Below are positions 10,401 to 21,600 of a DNA stretch of 64,000 nt, one piece after another. Under the pieces are notes generated by a model. The model saw only the letters and a list, made by a program, of their open reading frames with translations. It searched no databases and was not told where the DNA came from. Within the stretch, counting starts at the first letter, position 1; every line of letters begins with the position of its first letter. Source of the stretch: Hermetia illucens. Taxonomy: Eukaryota > Arthropoda > Insecta > Diptera > Stratiomyidae. The position numbers were made by a program, and so were the translations under genes. The stretch is from assembly GCF_905115235.1 (NCBI RefSeq), contig NC_051849.1, forward strand, positions 44,753,017 to 44,817,016, written 5' to 3'.

Positions 10401-13089
10401 ACATGATACCCGATTACATGATACCTACCTGGAGGTAGCTTAAGTACTGAGAAGAAAGTAAGTAGCTTTCGAAATACGTATTTACTAACTATTAAAATAT
10501 ATTGTAGTAGGAGCAAGCTACCTAGTTTTATTTTTATTTAGAAGAACTACAAGCATCGGAATGATAACTATTTTATAGTATGCAGATGTGTTAGAAGACC
10601 AATTGTGTGTGCGTATGGTGGGGGAGAAGCTACAGCTTCTGAGCACTCAGGCCGTGTTGGCCCATTGTAGTCGCCACCCCCGTCTAACGGAATATTCCGG
10701 ATTCATTAACGTATCGCAGGATTTCCGTTAGTGGATGTGATGCTATCCGTCGCAATTGGAGAACATCGGCACCAAAGATCTGATCCCTGATGCGTCCATA
10801 GGCAGGGCATTCACATAGGAAATGCTCCGTGGATTCCGCTTCCTCATTACAGGAGAGGCACGTATCATCTTGAATAATTCCTATTCTGAACATATGCCCA
10901 GCTAGTGAATTATGGCCTGTCAGAATGCCCACAATACACCTGCTTTTCGACAGGATAAACTTTGCGGTACGCATGTTCGGTTCTGGCAGGAAAAGTTTGG
11001 TGTGTCAAGCAGCACCTGTCATTATGGGAAGCTTGTTCCCAGCTTTTGAAAACAGACTTAACCAATCCTACTGATACTCTAATTGCTGGCTCCGTTACCG
11101 GCATAGGGGAGATTGACCCCTCTTTCGCTAAAGCATCCGAGATTTCATTTCCCTCTACGCCACAGTGACCAGGTACCCAGAGTAGATCCACCGCATTGAA
11201 TCTAGAAATAGAGTTCAAACGGTTTCTGCATTCCTGAACGATTTTCGAGGTGATCATAGGACTACTCAATGCCCTCAATGCAGCTTGGCAGATTGCGATT
11301 CGTCTGCCCTTCAACCGCTCGTGAATCACCCAGTTTACCGCCCTTAGGATCGCATAAACTTCGGCTTGAAAAACCGTTGCATATTGTTCCAAAGAAAAAG
11401 CCTACTTCTAGTTTTTATACGAGAGGTAGACTCCGGCTCCAGAACCCCCTCTTCGGTGTAGAAGACTTCCGTATATCCTGCCACGCATTCCTCTGGGTCT
11501 TCCCAGTCCTCTCTACGCTTCAGGGTAATTTCATATCTTCTACCAAACAGATGTATGGGGACACGAGAATCGGAAGGCATTGTAAGAACTGGGTTCAGTC
11601 CTCCCAGTAACTCTTCCAAAGCTCTGTGCCCCCCACATCCGTTGTTTCCCCATAGATCTAATCGAATTAGTCTATGAGCTGCTCTCATTGCAGTGCTTTG
11701 AATAAATATATCCAGGGGCTGCAAATTGGGTAGTGCATTCAGAGCTGCGCCGGGTGTCGTGCTCATGGCACCAATAATATCCAGACACACAGTTCTTTGC
11801 AGTACGGCTAGTTTACGATGAAAACGTTTTTGTCTCACCTTAACCCACCACACTACAGATGCATATACGAACATTGGCCTAATGATGGCAACGTATATCC
11901 ACATTACCACATGAGGCCTGAGTCCCCATGTCAAGGCAAAGGTCCGTCTGCACAGCCCATAAGCTGTAAGAGCTCGTTTCATCTTTACCTCTACATGTTT
12001 GTTCCAAAGAATTTTGGTTTTATTTGGATTAACTGACAGACCATGTCTGAGGCACCAGCTGTCTATCAAATCAGCGGCACGTTGTATATTCCTACACACC
12101 GTTCCAAGATCTCGATCAAGACCAATTACTCCCATACGCTACGAACTATATGAGCAAAAAAAGGATGTGGGCGTGACTTGCGCTGTCAACGGATCTAAAT
12201 CCTATTGAGGCACTGTGGAACGATGTTGACAAAATTGTGAAAGTGAAAAGAGCCCACCAAAGTCCCTGAATCGTACCGCGTTATAGAAGAAGGCTTTGCG
12301 GAAAATTTGACAGGACCAGTGTACCCGGCTGATCGATGCCTCGCAGATATCAGGCAGTAGTTGAAAACAAACGAGGGCCAAACATATGAAGATGTAGGGA
12401 TATTGTTAAATTTTTACGTTTTTTTTATTTATTGTGTTCGTTATTTTTATTTTTAGTATATTTCATTTGTTTTTTTTTTTCATATGCTTAATATTCTTGA
12501 ATACATATTCCATCCTATATGCTCGAGTGTTTTTTATTCCGTATGTAATTATGCATTCTTACAGCAATTGTTCACCTTCGTTCCGGTTTCCCTATATATG
12601 CTTGCCACTATATACGTATACTCATGAAAACATCCACAAGAGTAATTGCCTTCTCGTCAACAGACGGTTATAACCTTTGATTATCCTCCCTTTGTTCCAG
12701 TGATGAATCTTAATTTGCACAATCGATTTGCACTCAAAAATTATTTAGTTCTTTTTTTCTATTTTCAGGTATTTTAAAGATTAAACCTAGGGACCAAATG
12801 CTCTTTAATAAAGAAAATTTGGTAATGGAAGAAGAAAAACTTCTGCAGGATTATGGTATCACAACAATTACAGCCAAACCTCAGACACCAGCGCAACTGG
12901 GCCTAGCTATACGGTAACAGCTTTTGCTACGCTCTGTGCTGGACATTGTAATTAAAATGAGTTTGTCCTTTCAGAATGGAAAATGGAGAATTTGAACAAC
13001 TCGAAATCACACCATACTCATCGCCTCCAGAATTACCAGACGTTATGAAAAATCATGAAGCAGCGAATGGTCAAGAACAAGTGGCTTAG
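4442..13089 (+). CDS. EloB: Elongin B (transcription elongation factor B subunit 2)
   Basis: Coding exons are 4442-4444, 4594-4687, 12769-12913 and 12975-13089, which join in frame to 118 codons plus TAG. That is the same length as human Elongin B. The protein begins [17 protein letters not shown] and continues with the ubiquitin-like fold (residues 1 to about 80, including [13 protein letters not shown] and the [11 protein letters not shown] turn). It ends with a short tail containing [11 protein letters not shown]. By family knowledge it pairs with Elongin C, bridging cullin-2/5 E3 ligases to VHL/SOCS-box receptors, and is a subunit of the Elongin (SIII) elongation factor. Exon 1 carries only the ATG, directly followed by a GTGAGT donor. 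Intron 2 (4688-12768) is 8.1 kb and filled with transposon remnants. Splice sites fit GT-AG and the frame stays open, so the gene looks functional. Confidence 0.96.
4690..5880. other. Intron 2 of Elongin B, left part, nothing recognised
   Basis: AT-rich intron sequence. Short open frames here have no recognisable motif. Confidence 0.5.
5880..6121 (+). mobile_element. pogo/Tigger-like transposase remnant, CENP-B-type helix-turn-helix (left half)
   Basis: The open frame 5934-6143 contains [19 protein letters not shown] followed by [17 protein letters not shown]. This is the second helix-turn-helix (CENP-B DNA-binding type) of pogo/Tigger transposases. The frame is cut at about 6121 by the long inverted-repeat element, and the next part of the same domain resumes at about 8957. 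It is a plain DNA-transposon remnant within the Elongin B intron. Confidence 0.75.
6122..6705 (+). repeat. Left inverted end of the foldback-like element
   Basis: Inverted copy of 8427-8956. Homology stops just after the GGAGGAAGAG purine run near 6700. Confidence 0.8.
6760..6845 (+). repeat. A-rich low-complexity tract
   Basis: TATATA followed by long runs of A with scattered G, just inside the left inverted end. It is simple sequence; the Lys-rich frame through it is not a gene. Confidence 0.8.
8427..8956 (-). repeat. Right inverted end of the foldback-like element
   Basis: Inverted copy of 6122-6705, including the internal T-rich tract at about 8604-8630 (A-rich in the left copy). Confidence 0.8.
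8957..9200 (+). mobile_element. pogo/Tigger-like transposase remnant (right half)
   Basis: Frame pieces FKFITDG (about 8971) and [19 protein letters not shown] (about 9000-9055) match the end of the CENP-B-type helix-turn-helix (F-K-A-S-x-G-W-L...FKxRH) and the following GES-A linker of pogo/Tigger transposases. The domain is therefore interrupted by the inverted-repeat element at 6122-8956. The catalytic domain after it is too decayed to follow. Confidence 0.65.
9640..10068 (+). mobile_element. RTE-like LINE family A, 3' fragment
   Basis: Homologous to 24000-24460: the thumb/linker region around the [12 protein letters not shown]-type motif (here [14 protein letters not shown]), [10 protein letters not shown], the RRILRR segment, RLNRLR, and a GRKRR...LRWSDGV tail ending in GISNWWTS. 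The frame is broken several times. It lies in intron 2 of Elongin B in the host gene's orientation. Confidence 0.8.
10195..10275 (-). mobile_element. Scrap of RTE-like LINE 3' end
   Basis: TTCTTCGTCTTTGTCCCG and the nearby CAGGGTCGG resemble the 3' end found at 14856-14905. It is short and diverged. Confidence 0.4.
10640..12135 (-). mobile_element. I-like LINE: RT thumb, RNase H and Cys-rich tail
   Basis: The minus-strand frames run in order. 12135-11344 has the RT thumb ([42 protein letters not shown]). 11392-10910 has an RNase H domain with [35 protein letters not shown] and ALAKEGS. 10974-10684 has a tail with [19 protein letters not shown], a Cys/His knuckle. RNase H downstream of RT is the mark of the I superfamily (I/LOA/R1 relatives). 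Frames overlap through small shifts, so the copy is dead but not old. It is 5'-truncated at about 12135 and lies in the Elongin B intron, opposite to the host gene. Confidence 0.88.
12170..12410 (+). mobile_element. Tc1-like transposase remnant (C-terminal end)
   Basis: The plus strand reads [20 protein letters not shown], the SPDLNPIE-x-LW box holding the last catalytic acid of Tc1-type DDE transposases, followed by a degraded C-terminus (CTRLIDA). Only the 3' end remains. It lies between the I-like LINE and exon 3 of Elongin B. Confidence 0.75.
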
Positions 13090-14855
13090 ATTCATTTATT
13101 ATGTTTTTTCTATAATTATTAATATATTTTCTTTTTAAATTTCATCATATTTACGACTAAGTAAAAAATCAAATGTTTTATTTTTTAACAAATTGGACCG
13201 ATATTTTGATAGTAGAACATCTATGAAATGAAATTCGTAACTATGGCAAATTAAATGAAATATTCTTTAAGACGACTGTGCGTTTTGGATATGTTACGTA
13301 AGCAGTGCATTCATACACATAAATATCCATTTATTCGCAAATGAACTGGGAGAAAACTGAACACAACGCTTGCAAGTGGTGAATATACTCAACAAATGAT
13401 ATGTCATAGATAATAATTGAAAAAATTGAGATTTTATGAAGATTGTAAACAAAAATCATTCTGTAGAGCTATGGATGCAAAACAGAGAGATCGATTCAAA
13501 TAAACTTTGCAAGATTTGAGACACAGCAAATTGCTTTGATATGATATTTTGATGTAGTACTCAGAGGTATAAGAAAATTCAAGCTTTTCAGTTAATTAAT
13601 TTATTTGCTCGGAGTCAGCTTTTTTTCTGTGCGGACTATTGTTTATTTTCAGTTCGATATCCTCAAGTCCTTACACTTTCATGCATGCCGGGTTAATGAT
13701 GTTTATTTAAACCACGAATATTTAGCGGATTGTGAGACTAAAATGACAGAATGAGCTTGTAAACTATTTATTATAAAATTAACATAAATCGAGGTATGGT
13801 TAAAAACAAAAGTGTCTCTTTAAAATCAAAATAAATGATACATTGGGATTGAAAATATTGCCTACAACGTAAACTGTATCGCGGAAATATGTACATATAT
13901 CATATGATTTAGTTCTCTTGGTGGTGGACAGTATGAAAGTGGTAAGGAAAGCGGTGTACAAAATCAGACATGCCAAAGACCCTGATATCTTACCCTAATG
14001 TGATGTTCATTTAATCGAGGTTTGATTTTGACTGCTGACGACATAATAAGTATCCCTGTAAATTTGAAAACGATACTAATGAGAAGGAAAATACGTTGCT
14101 TTCTTTTTAAAGGGAAAGCTTTAGAAGACCATTGACAATACAGCTTCCTTTTATACTATAGATCTTTAGTTTGTGCGAGCATACATGTCTTTCGGACATA
14201 GCTAATATCCTTCATCATATTTTCAGGAGGTTTAAGGTTAGAGGAGCAGGCGAATCCAAAGCTTTAAGGGGTTACATCTTTTTGGAGCCACCAAAAAAGG
14301 GGTTTTTCAAGATTTTTCTGTGAGCACATTTTTAAATTGTATTCCACAGGCAATATACCAATCGATTAAGCAAAACTTCAAGAGGAAAAAAATTATTTTT
14401 GAAAATTCTTTACAAAAACCCGTTCAAACAAAACAAGATATTTGGAAGTTCTCCGCGGCGAGCAGTAAAGCTTCCTTCATTCATCATCTAGAAGCATAAT
14501 CATTTTTTTTTCCATTTTTAAAAACGCTATAACTTTGCGAAACCATAATAATATGGTTCAAAAAAACATTTTTGACTTTACTCGCCTTTCCACAATCATA
14601 TTTAGGTCTCACAGTTTTTTTCTGGGTGCTGTGATGTGGTGCTCAGTCTCTCTATCATATTTAAAAGTGAGTGTTTTGTGGCCTAAGTGCGGTTTTCTTC
14701 TTAGGAGTTACCCAAGAGAAACTACGGATCCTGTTATAAATCATGTATGAATACGTATTTCTTTTTAGAAAATCATTTCACCTTCCGTGAAGTCATGAGT
14801 TCCACCATAACTTTTTATACCGGTCATGGCACATGGTTCCTTTAACAATACACAC
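13090..14855. other. 3' flank of Elongin B, nothing recognised
   Basis: AT-rich DNA with no convincing gene. An AATAAA lies near 13498, but whether it serves Elongin B is unknown. Confidence 0.4.
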
Positions 14856-16095
14856 CTTCTTTTTCTTCGGCCTTTGTCCCGTTCACACGCGGGGTCGGCT
14901 CTTCGTGATCGGTTTCGCCATTTTATTTTATCAAATGCCTGATCTGGATGCGATCGCAAGGCTTTTAAATCTCCATCCAGCGTATCAAGCCACCATTGCT
15001 TCGGTCGGCCTTTTGGTCGTTTACCATCGACTTCGATGTTCAGACCAATCTTGGCAAGTGAATTCTCGTTAGCGCAAATTACGTGACCATACCATCGAAG
15101 ACACCTCTCGCGCAGTTTTTCCACGATCGGTGCAACCCCATATCGATCGCGGATATCCTCATTTCGGCTGTGATCAAAACGTGTCACGCCACTAGTCCAA
15201 CGCAACATCGTCTCCATTACCGAAAGACGCCGTTCATTGTCTTTTATAGTCGGCCAACACTTAGAACTAGAAAGCGACAGGGCAGCGACATTGCGGTAAA
15301 TTTTAGATTTGAGACGTTCTTCGACGTTTGATCAACGAACACCAGTTGTGAAACGCCACGTAATCCAAGTTGCGTTAATATATGAAGCAATTTCATACCG
15401 CAGTTCTTCATTGGCTGATAACGTTGACCCGAGGTATTTAAATCGCTCAGTTCTAGGCAGGTCACTGCGCTGACAATGATTGTGCCTGTATCATGGGAGT
15501 CGGTCGTCAAAAATTCAGTTTTATTCAGATTCAATCTGAGATCGTGTTGCATGGGGCGATCATTCTATTTTTTTTTGGACAAGTTACTTGATCACTTTTG
15601 CTATTCGACGTTAGAAAAACATCATCTGTATAAAGCAGTGTGTAGGATGTTGGATGTCCCGTGTACGGTGTCCATAACAAGAACAAAGAGGAGGTGAGAG
15701 GGCGCTTCCTTGATGAACACCCACAGAGATACGAAGCAGTTTTAATACACCAGCCACATTCCAAAATTTACTTTTCGAATTGTAGTAAAGCAATTGGACC
15801 CAGCGCATGAGTTCTTCTGGCACTAAGTGCTGTCGTAGAGCATACCAGATAAGTTCGTGTGGCATACGGTCAAACGCTTTCTCTAAATCCAGAAATGCAA
15901 TGTAAAGAGGGCGATGCTTCTCACAGTATTTCTCCATGAGTAACCGCGCAGCATGTATTGCGTCAGTAGTTCCGGAGTTCTTGATAAAGTCGGCTTGATT
16001 CATGGTTATTTCAACGATTTCGCGAATACGGTTGTCAAGAATGCGGGGAGTTCGGGGGGCCAAAAGTGACCATTTATTTAACGAGGCCACTCTGA
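14856..16095 (-). mobile_element. RTE-like LINE family B (3' half)
   Basis: Minus-strand frames: 16090-15611 has the RT core (TTDAIHAARLLMEKY, LYIAFLDLEKAFDRMP, GVHQGSALSP). 15217-14765 has the C-terminal part (RWTSGVTRFDHSRN, EKLRERCLRWYGHVI, PKGRPKQWWLDTLDGDLK). This set is typical of the RTE clade close to BovB-like elements. The FADD-type catalytic box is damaged. A related copy with the endonuclease region lies at 47.6-49.5 kb. The 3' end sits near 14856 at TTTTTCTTCGGCC. Confidence 0.85.
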
Positions 16096-16189
16096 ACTGC
16101 TATATGGTGGCTAGGCTCTGAAATACCTTCCATACCGATATCCTTTCAAATAAAGTTAATAATAGTATATTGCTATGATTTTTAGTATT

Positions 16190-16400
16190 TTGCTGCAGAA
16201 CCCCCTTAAGTTAATCCTAGCACCACGAAATTCCAGCAATGTAGGTTATAATATAGATCTTGATCATGCCAAGTTTGCCAGAGATCACACTATTACTAAC
16301 AAACTTATAATAGGTCAAAGTTGTCACTTCTTTGGAAATTCTAGATTTTGAATGTCAATATCACCCGAAAGTAAATATTCGCACATAATATATGCGTATA
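16190..16400 (+). repeat. Repeat D, partial copy 1
   Basis: Shares the AACCCCCCTTAA-type motif, the 'aagtttg' and 'attactaacaaa' words and spacing with copies at 29.6, 34.2, 47.0 and 51.1 kb. No coding capacity. Confidence 0.6.
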
Positions 16401-16501
16401 TTCCGTGTTACGTACTAATGGGGCAAATTCACATTCAAATGTCTTTATAAAAGAAATACACAAAACCTTTCATACCTGAAGCATCCAGGTTCCGGTTACC
16501 C

Positions 16502-16610
16502 GACTTGTTTCTTTTCGCTAGTGATATTTGTTATGCTTGCAAATATCGATATTTCTGGAACCATTTCACCTTCATGAGTGCTAACAAGGAATTATTTCAA
16601 ATAATTTAAT
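16502..16610 (-). repeat. Decayed Penelope-type terminal sequence with dead hammerhead-like core
   Basis: On the minus strand this contains CTCATGA, a weak stem II, GAAA, then ATA-TCGA-TAT and TTGCAAGC, matching the order of the hammerhead-like unit at 53278-53328. The CTGATGA box reads CTCATGA, so the core is not intact. The T-rich word CTTGTTTCTTTTCG next to it matches the arms of the 53-kb unit. Confidence 0.55.
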
Positions 16611-16639
16611 CGCTAGAATCACCGCGAAATTTCACTTAG

Positions 16640-16900
16640 ATAAAGATGGTCTGTAAAACTGGAGCGGGAATATTTTCGGACATTTAGAGTGTAACCGAGT
16701 CGTTAGGTCTTTTAAAATATGCCAGGGTATTTTAAGCGAAAGTTCTGAAGATCCTGGAGACTTATCAACGGCTGGACCCTAAATTTAATGTAGTAGTGTG
16801 GGTCGTGGTGGGACAGCGCAGAGACGTGTCCGACAATCTGAGCGACAAAATTATCTTCCTCTGTGTTCCCGATTACAGGAACAGGTAGGACATTAACCTT
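16640..16900 (+). mobile_element. I-like LINE scrap (RNase H start)
   Basis: Resembles 44465-44600 of the I-like LINE: both carry GATGGTCTGT, then 'tattttaagcgaaa' / 'tattctaagcgaaa' and a following 'ctggag/ctggaag' word, the region leading into RNase H. It is strongly decayed. Confidence 0.5.
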
Positions 16901-17817
16901 CCCTCAGTGGGCGCAGTCCATGGGACTCCCCGGAATGGTCACTCACACATGCATAGCACGGACAAAAATTGAATAACGTTGAAACAATGTTAGCTTTGAG
17001 AAGACTTTGCTAGCCCTGGCTCCGATCATTTATACATACCACTAACACCCGAATACAATTGAGCAATTAGTTTACTTCGGATACTATGGGATTTTTTATA
17101 TCTGAACGCCAACCTTTCACTTGGAAAGTGCCGCGAACACCACAACTACTTAATCTAATTTCAAGTCTCTTTAGGATTCACGTTTATCGCCAAATCACTC
17201 CCCTTTTCTCAGTCTGTTTCCAAACAACAATAGTTTCTTATTTATTTACTTTCTCTTTTCTGTTACGAGTGACACTCCGATGTGGTTACTACGAGGTGTT
17301 GGTAACGATCAACTCTGAAGTTCTTTCCAAATACCTCGTGCGTCTACAACTTTTATCCGCTCACCTTCCTAATCCACAATACTATTTGCATTGTCCACGG
17401 GTTCCATTGCATCGGACCTATCGTAACATTCTGCAGTTTTTTTTTGACAAAAATTTCATTCTACACACAAAATTTAACGCAATTGCTTTGCTTTAGTAAA
17501 AAAATCTATAAATGAAATTTTCAGATGCATCTCGAAGAACTTCACATCTTCTCGATAGGGTCTTAATCCATGGCGACACATGGAGCAAAAATGCCTAACC
17601 TATCCTCATCACTAATCACTTGAAGATCCTCGATGTTACCTACGATAGCAGGCGGACATCATCCGCATGTGTCCCTACGATATGTAACAACGTGAGAAGC
17701 GGAACAAAATACTAAAAACTTCAACTGTGGAAGAAAGATGATCCTCTGCTAAGCTGCTTGAAATCCTAATTTTTAATCCCGTGTATCGCGTTCGAAAAAT
17801 TGGTATTTTGTTGCATT
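16901..17817. other. Intergenic stretch, nothing recognised
   Basis: A 136-codon open frame (17086-17496, +) is present but has no motif, no start context and no codon pattern that marks it as a gene. I see no other feature. Confidence 0.4.
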
Positions 17818-18112
17818 GTGTCCGAATAGCTGAGTGGTTAGAGCACAAGGCTGTCGCTGGAAGGTCACGGTTCAAATCTCACTAGTGGCAGTGGAATTTG
17901 TAACCTGATTTGGCTTCGGATACCAGTAGACTCAGCTGTGAATGAGTACCTGAATCAAATCAGGGTAATAATCTCGGTCGAGTGCAATCCTGACCACACT
18001 GTAGGAGGCAATACAGTGTTCTGTAGTGTACCGCTACGCTCTTGAGTGAAGTGCTCTAACGCACTTCAAGGCTCTGATCCAATTGGATTGTTGCGCCAAC
18101 GATTATTATTAT
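17818..18112 (+). mobile_element. tRNA-derived SINE, copy 1
   Basis: The head carries a pol III A box TAGCTGAGTGG (17827-17837) and B box GGTTCAAATC (17869-17878), spaced as in a tRNA. A ~200-bp unrelated body follows, then a tail with GTTGCGCCAACG and ATT repeats. A second copy in reverse lies at 34606-34898. The tRNA part cannot fold into a full cloverleaf with an acceptor stem, so this is a SINE and not a tRNA gene. Confidence 0.85.
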
Positions 18113-18637
18113 TATTGATTGTATTCGAATATAGTATAGGATAGCTACGTAAAGTAATTTTCCGATAATTTAGTTGAAAATTAATACCTGTGATCTCAAT
18201 TTAACTGATGAATTAAAGATCGTTTCCAGTTAAACTTACTATTTGAGTACTGGAGCTGAGGGCATTTCAAAAGCAAGTATATGGTTACCATAAAAATATG
18301 CAAGCGTGTGACAACGGGACACTTAAGTAGCGTTACATTAAGGTGCCTGTGCATTTTCACATTACACAATATTTACTGTTTTTAAAGAATTTGGGGTAGC
18401 TTGGTCCTATTCGATCCGGATCGTCATTCTACCCGCTTATTAGATCACTTAAGATCAGGCTCTTAGAATTTCTCAAAAATCGATTTTTATTTAAAAAGTT
18501 GCCCTTACTAATCATATTTAAGCCAAACCTTTCTTTCTGTTATATCGGTATCATGTCTTTTCTTCTAATACGATCGTTCTAAATAAAAAACAATTAAATA
18601 TATTTTATGTTTCATTTCTTAATCAAATAAAAATTTC
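18113..18637. other. 3' flank of the OVCA2-like gene, nothing recognised
   Basis: AT-rich DNA. An AATAAA on the minus strand at about 18487-18492 could serve the hydrolase gene's 3' end. Confidence 0.4.
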
Positions 18638-21600
18638 CTATTTGCTTTGCACTTCACTCGCTTCGTTTTCTTCAGCCTCTTTTAAAGTTTCATTTTCTAA
18701 ATACTCTTCAAGTTGATCTTGGAAAAAGTTCACATATACTTCCTTCTGTGGAGCTGAAGCAGGTAAAAAGTGCCCACCTGGATGGGTCAAAATGAGAGGA
18801 TCACTAAAATGCTGAGCTAGGGCTTCACTCATTGGACCTGGAATTATGTTATCACTTTCACCAAAAATGTGAAGACTTGGTATTGTAGGCGTTTCTTCGT
18901 AAATGTTCTTATGAGATAGACTACCAGATTTAAATCCGGCCGCTAGGATAACAAACTGCGGTTTGATCGATGTCACTGAAAGTAAAGAATATTTGGTTTT
19001 AGCTATTTATGCTCCATTTAAGTTTAAATTTTATTGTTATTCCAGTTGGAAAAAAGTTATAAAGATATTCAAAGATAAGTTGAAAGAGCAAAAACTAGGA
19101 TGTACCTCAGATTTTTATATACAGTAAAATGTCTCTAAAATGTTTTCCTTCTAGTCTCTCTCTGGCTATTTTAGTGTTACCAAATTTTCCCTCCAATTTT
19201 CTTCTTTCAACATAATTTGATAGATAATACGCTCAAGAATAACTGTATAAAATATTATGTTGATATCTACTTTTCTATTAGTTTTATAAACATATTTCGA
19301 ACCGTGCGTCGAACGGTATCCTTGCGCGTTTGACACTAGAACAGCCCCTTATGAACTTGAAAATCTCAATGTACGTGCATATATGTATAATTTCTAAATT
19401 TTTAAGATAATCGGTTACTTTTGTGTATTATTTGCAACTTAGCGAATGATTGGTTGATTTCTTCTCTACTAGGCATTTTTATTGTATTTATTGTATTATT
19501 CTAACTGTCGCTCTGATTTCTTGCAATTTGGCAAACATGTTCAGGAGGTTCATCAAGAATATTAACTATCAGGGATCGTCTTCAATTTGGACACGGTGCA
19601 GTACCGTTGAAAATAATCCCACTCAAATTTCAAGAAAAGTTTGCAACAATTTGTAATTTTTGTGGGGGGGGGCATTTTGAGTACGACCTGAAATTTGTTA
19701 TTTTCCAGAATTACAGAACTTTTTTTTTAACCTACGTTTCTGATAATGCATTTAGAAGTTCAAACGATTCCCATGGGTCTTTGATTGAATTTTACCTATC
19801 ATATTCTTTTCCCCACCAATCAACCAACTTGTGAAAAAATCCCCTGTAATCCGTAGCCGCTTGTTTCCTATATAATCGACAGTTATTTAATTTATTTTCG
19901 CTGAAAACCATTATTTCTCTCTGTTATTGAAGACTTCAACTTGTTTCACCCAGCCACGTTGACTCTAATCAGTTTTCGTTGATATGCTTTCTGCCATCTC
20001 CTATCTCTTTTTAGCACTAAACTGCGGTTTAGTAAGCACTTGCAAAAAAGACTATTTTCGTTTATATCTTCAGCAATCGAAATCTACTACTTCTTGATTG
20101 CTGCACTTTTTCCAGAAATCATTTTTTCAAGTTTTATCAACAATTCAGCAGGATGAAGCCTTATACACCTCGATGTTCATCCTGCCGAGACAAAGAGGGA
20201 AATCTGATTTCCGACAGAATGGGCATATTGGATAGAAGGGTTAAGTATTTTGATGAACTGCTCAACAACCAAAATATCGACCAGTTGGAGGTCACGCCAA
20301 CTGAAGACGACGGACAAATGCTGCCACCACCAAGCAAAGAAGAAACAGTCCGTGCAATTGATCGGCTTAAAAATTATAAGTCGACAGGAGCCAATGGAAT
20401 TACAGCCGAATTGGTTAAATATGGAGGCGACCAATTACACCAAGTGGTTTATCAATGCTCAAAGTATGGGACAGCGAATCAATGCCTGATGACTGGCAAC
20501 GAGGCATTATCTATCTCATACATAAAAAGGGGGATATCACGCAATGCAGCAATTATAGAGGTATTACGTTGCTGAGTACCATCTATAAGATATTCTCCTC
20601 TATCGGATAGCCCCATACGCCCAGGACATCATTGGCCCATACCAAAGAGGCTTCACTCCAGGTAAATCAGCAACAGATCAGATTTTCCCTCTGCGGCAAA
20701 CGATAGAAAAACTGCTGGAATATGGCCATAAGTTGCACCATCTTTTCATCGACTTTAAAGCCGCCTAGGACAGCATAGTCAGGGTAAAACTGTACACAGC
20801 CATGAGAGAATTCGGTATCTCAACGAAATTGAAAAGACTGACGAGGCTAACTCTCACCAATGAACCGGCAGCTGTCCCGGTCCTCCTCCGAAAAATGTAT
20901 ACCTGTATAGTCCCCTGAAGTAATAGTAACGTTCATATCACAGGTACATACTAGACAGCTATCACACTCCCCCTTGTCGCCCAAAAAATTAAATCAGAAC
21001 CGGTAGGCACGATTTCAAATTGTTTTGCCCTTGAGCATGATCAAGATATAACGAAAATCGGATCAGCTGTGTTTGACATACCGCCCGGACAAGTTTTTGC
21101 CTATGTATAAGTCAATACGTGAAACTACTTTTTGCTATATGGGTGAACACGGCAGTAGTACCAGGATAGCAAAAACTCACCGATCTCTGTCTTACCAATA
21201 TGATTTGACGAAAATTATGCCTTGTCCTTGTTTAGCGTCTCTGATGTGTTCAGATAAGCTCTGCAACACATTCGCAAGTCGGGGCATTTTAGAGTGGGTA
21301 CTGCCTGTTAGATATACTGCGGTTCATATGTTGTTTACCTGAGTTGATCAAAATAACTTTTCATGTTCGGTAAGCAGCATCTAACATTTTCAAAAAACAT
21401 ATCATAAAATATATGTAAAAAACTTCAAGACCATCTTTTAAAGCACATAGAAGATCTTCCAACGGTAGTCGATATATTGTTGAAAATACAACAAATTTTA
21501 CAAAATTTTAGAATTCCAACTTTTTGTCAGCATTTAGAAAGAATTTTATATGGTGCTAGAATCGCTGATTAACTGTAAGCATTCGAAATTTCTTAAAACT

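Noticed and set aside
17086-17496. 136-codon plus-strand frame
   Set aside because: No recognisable domain, and no sign of splice partners or a start context.
17818-17890. A possible tRNA gene with good A and B boxes
   Set aside because: No closing acceptor stem or anticodon arm; the sequence continues into a body shared with a second dispersed copy at 34.6-34.9 kb, so it is a SINE head.
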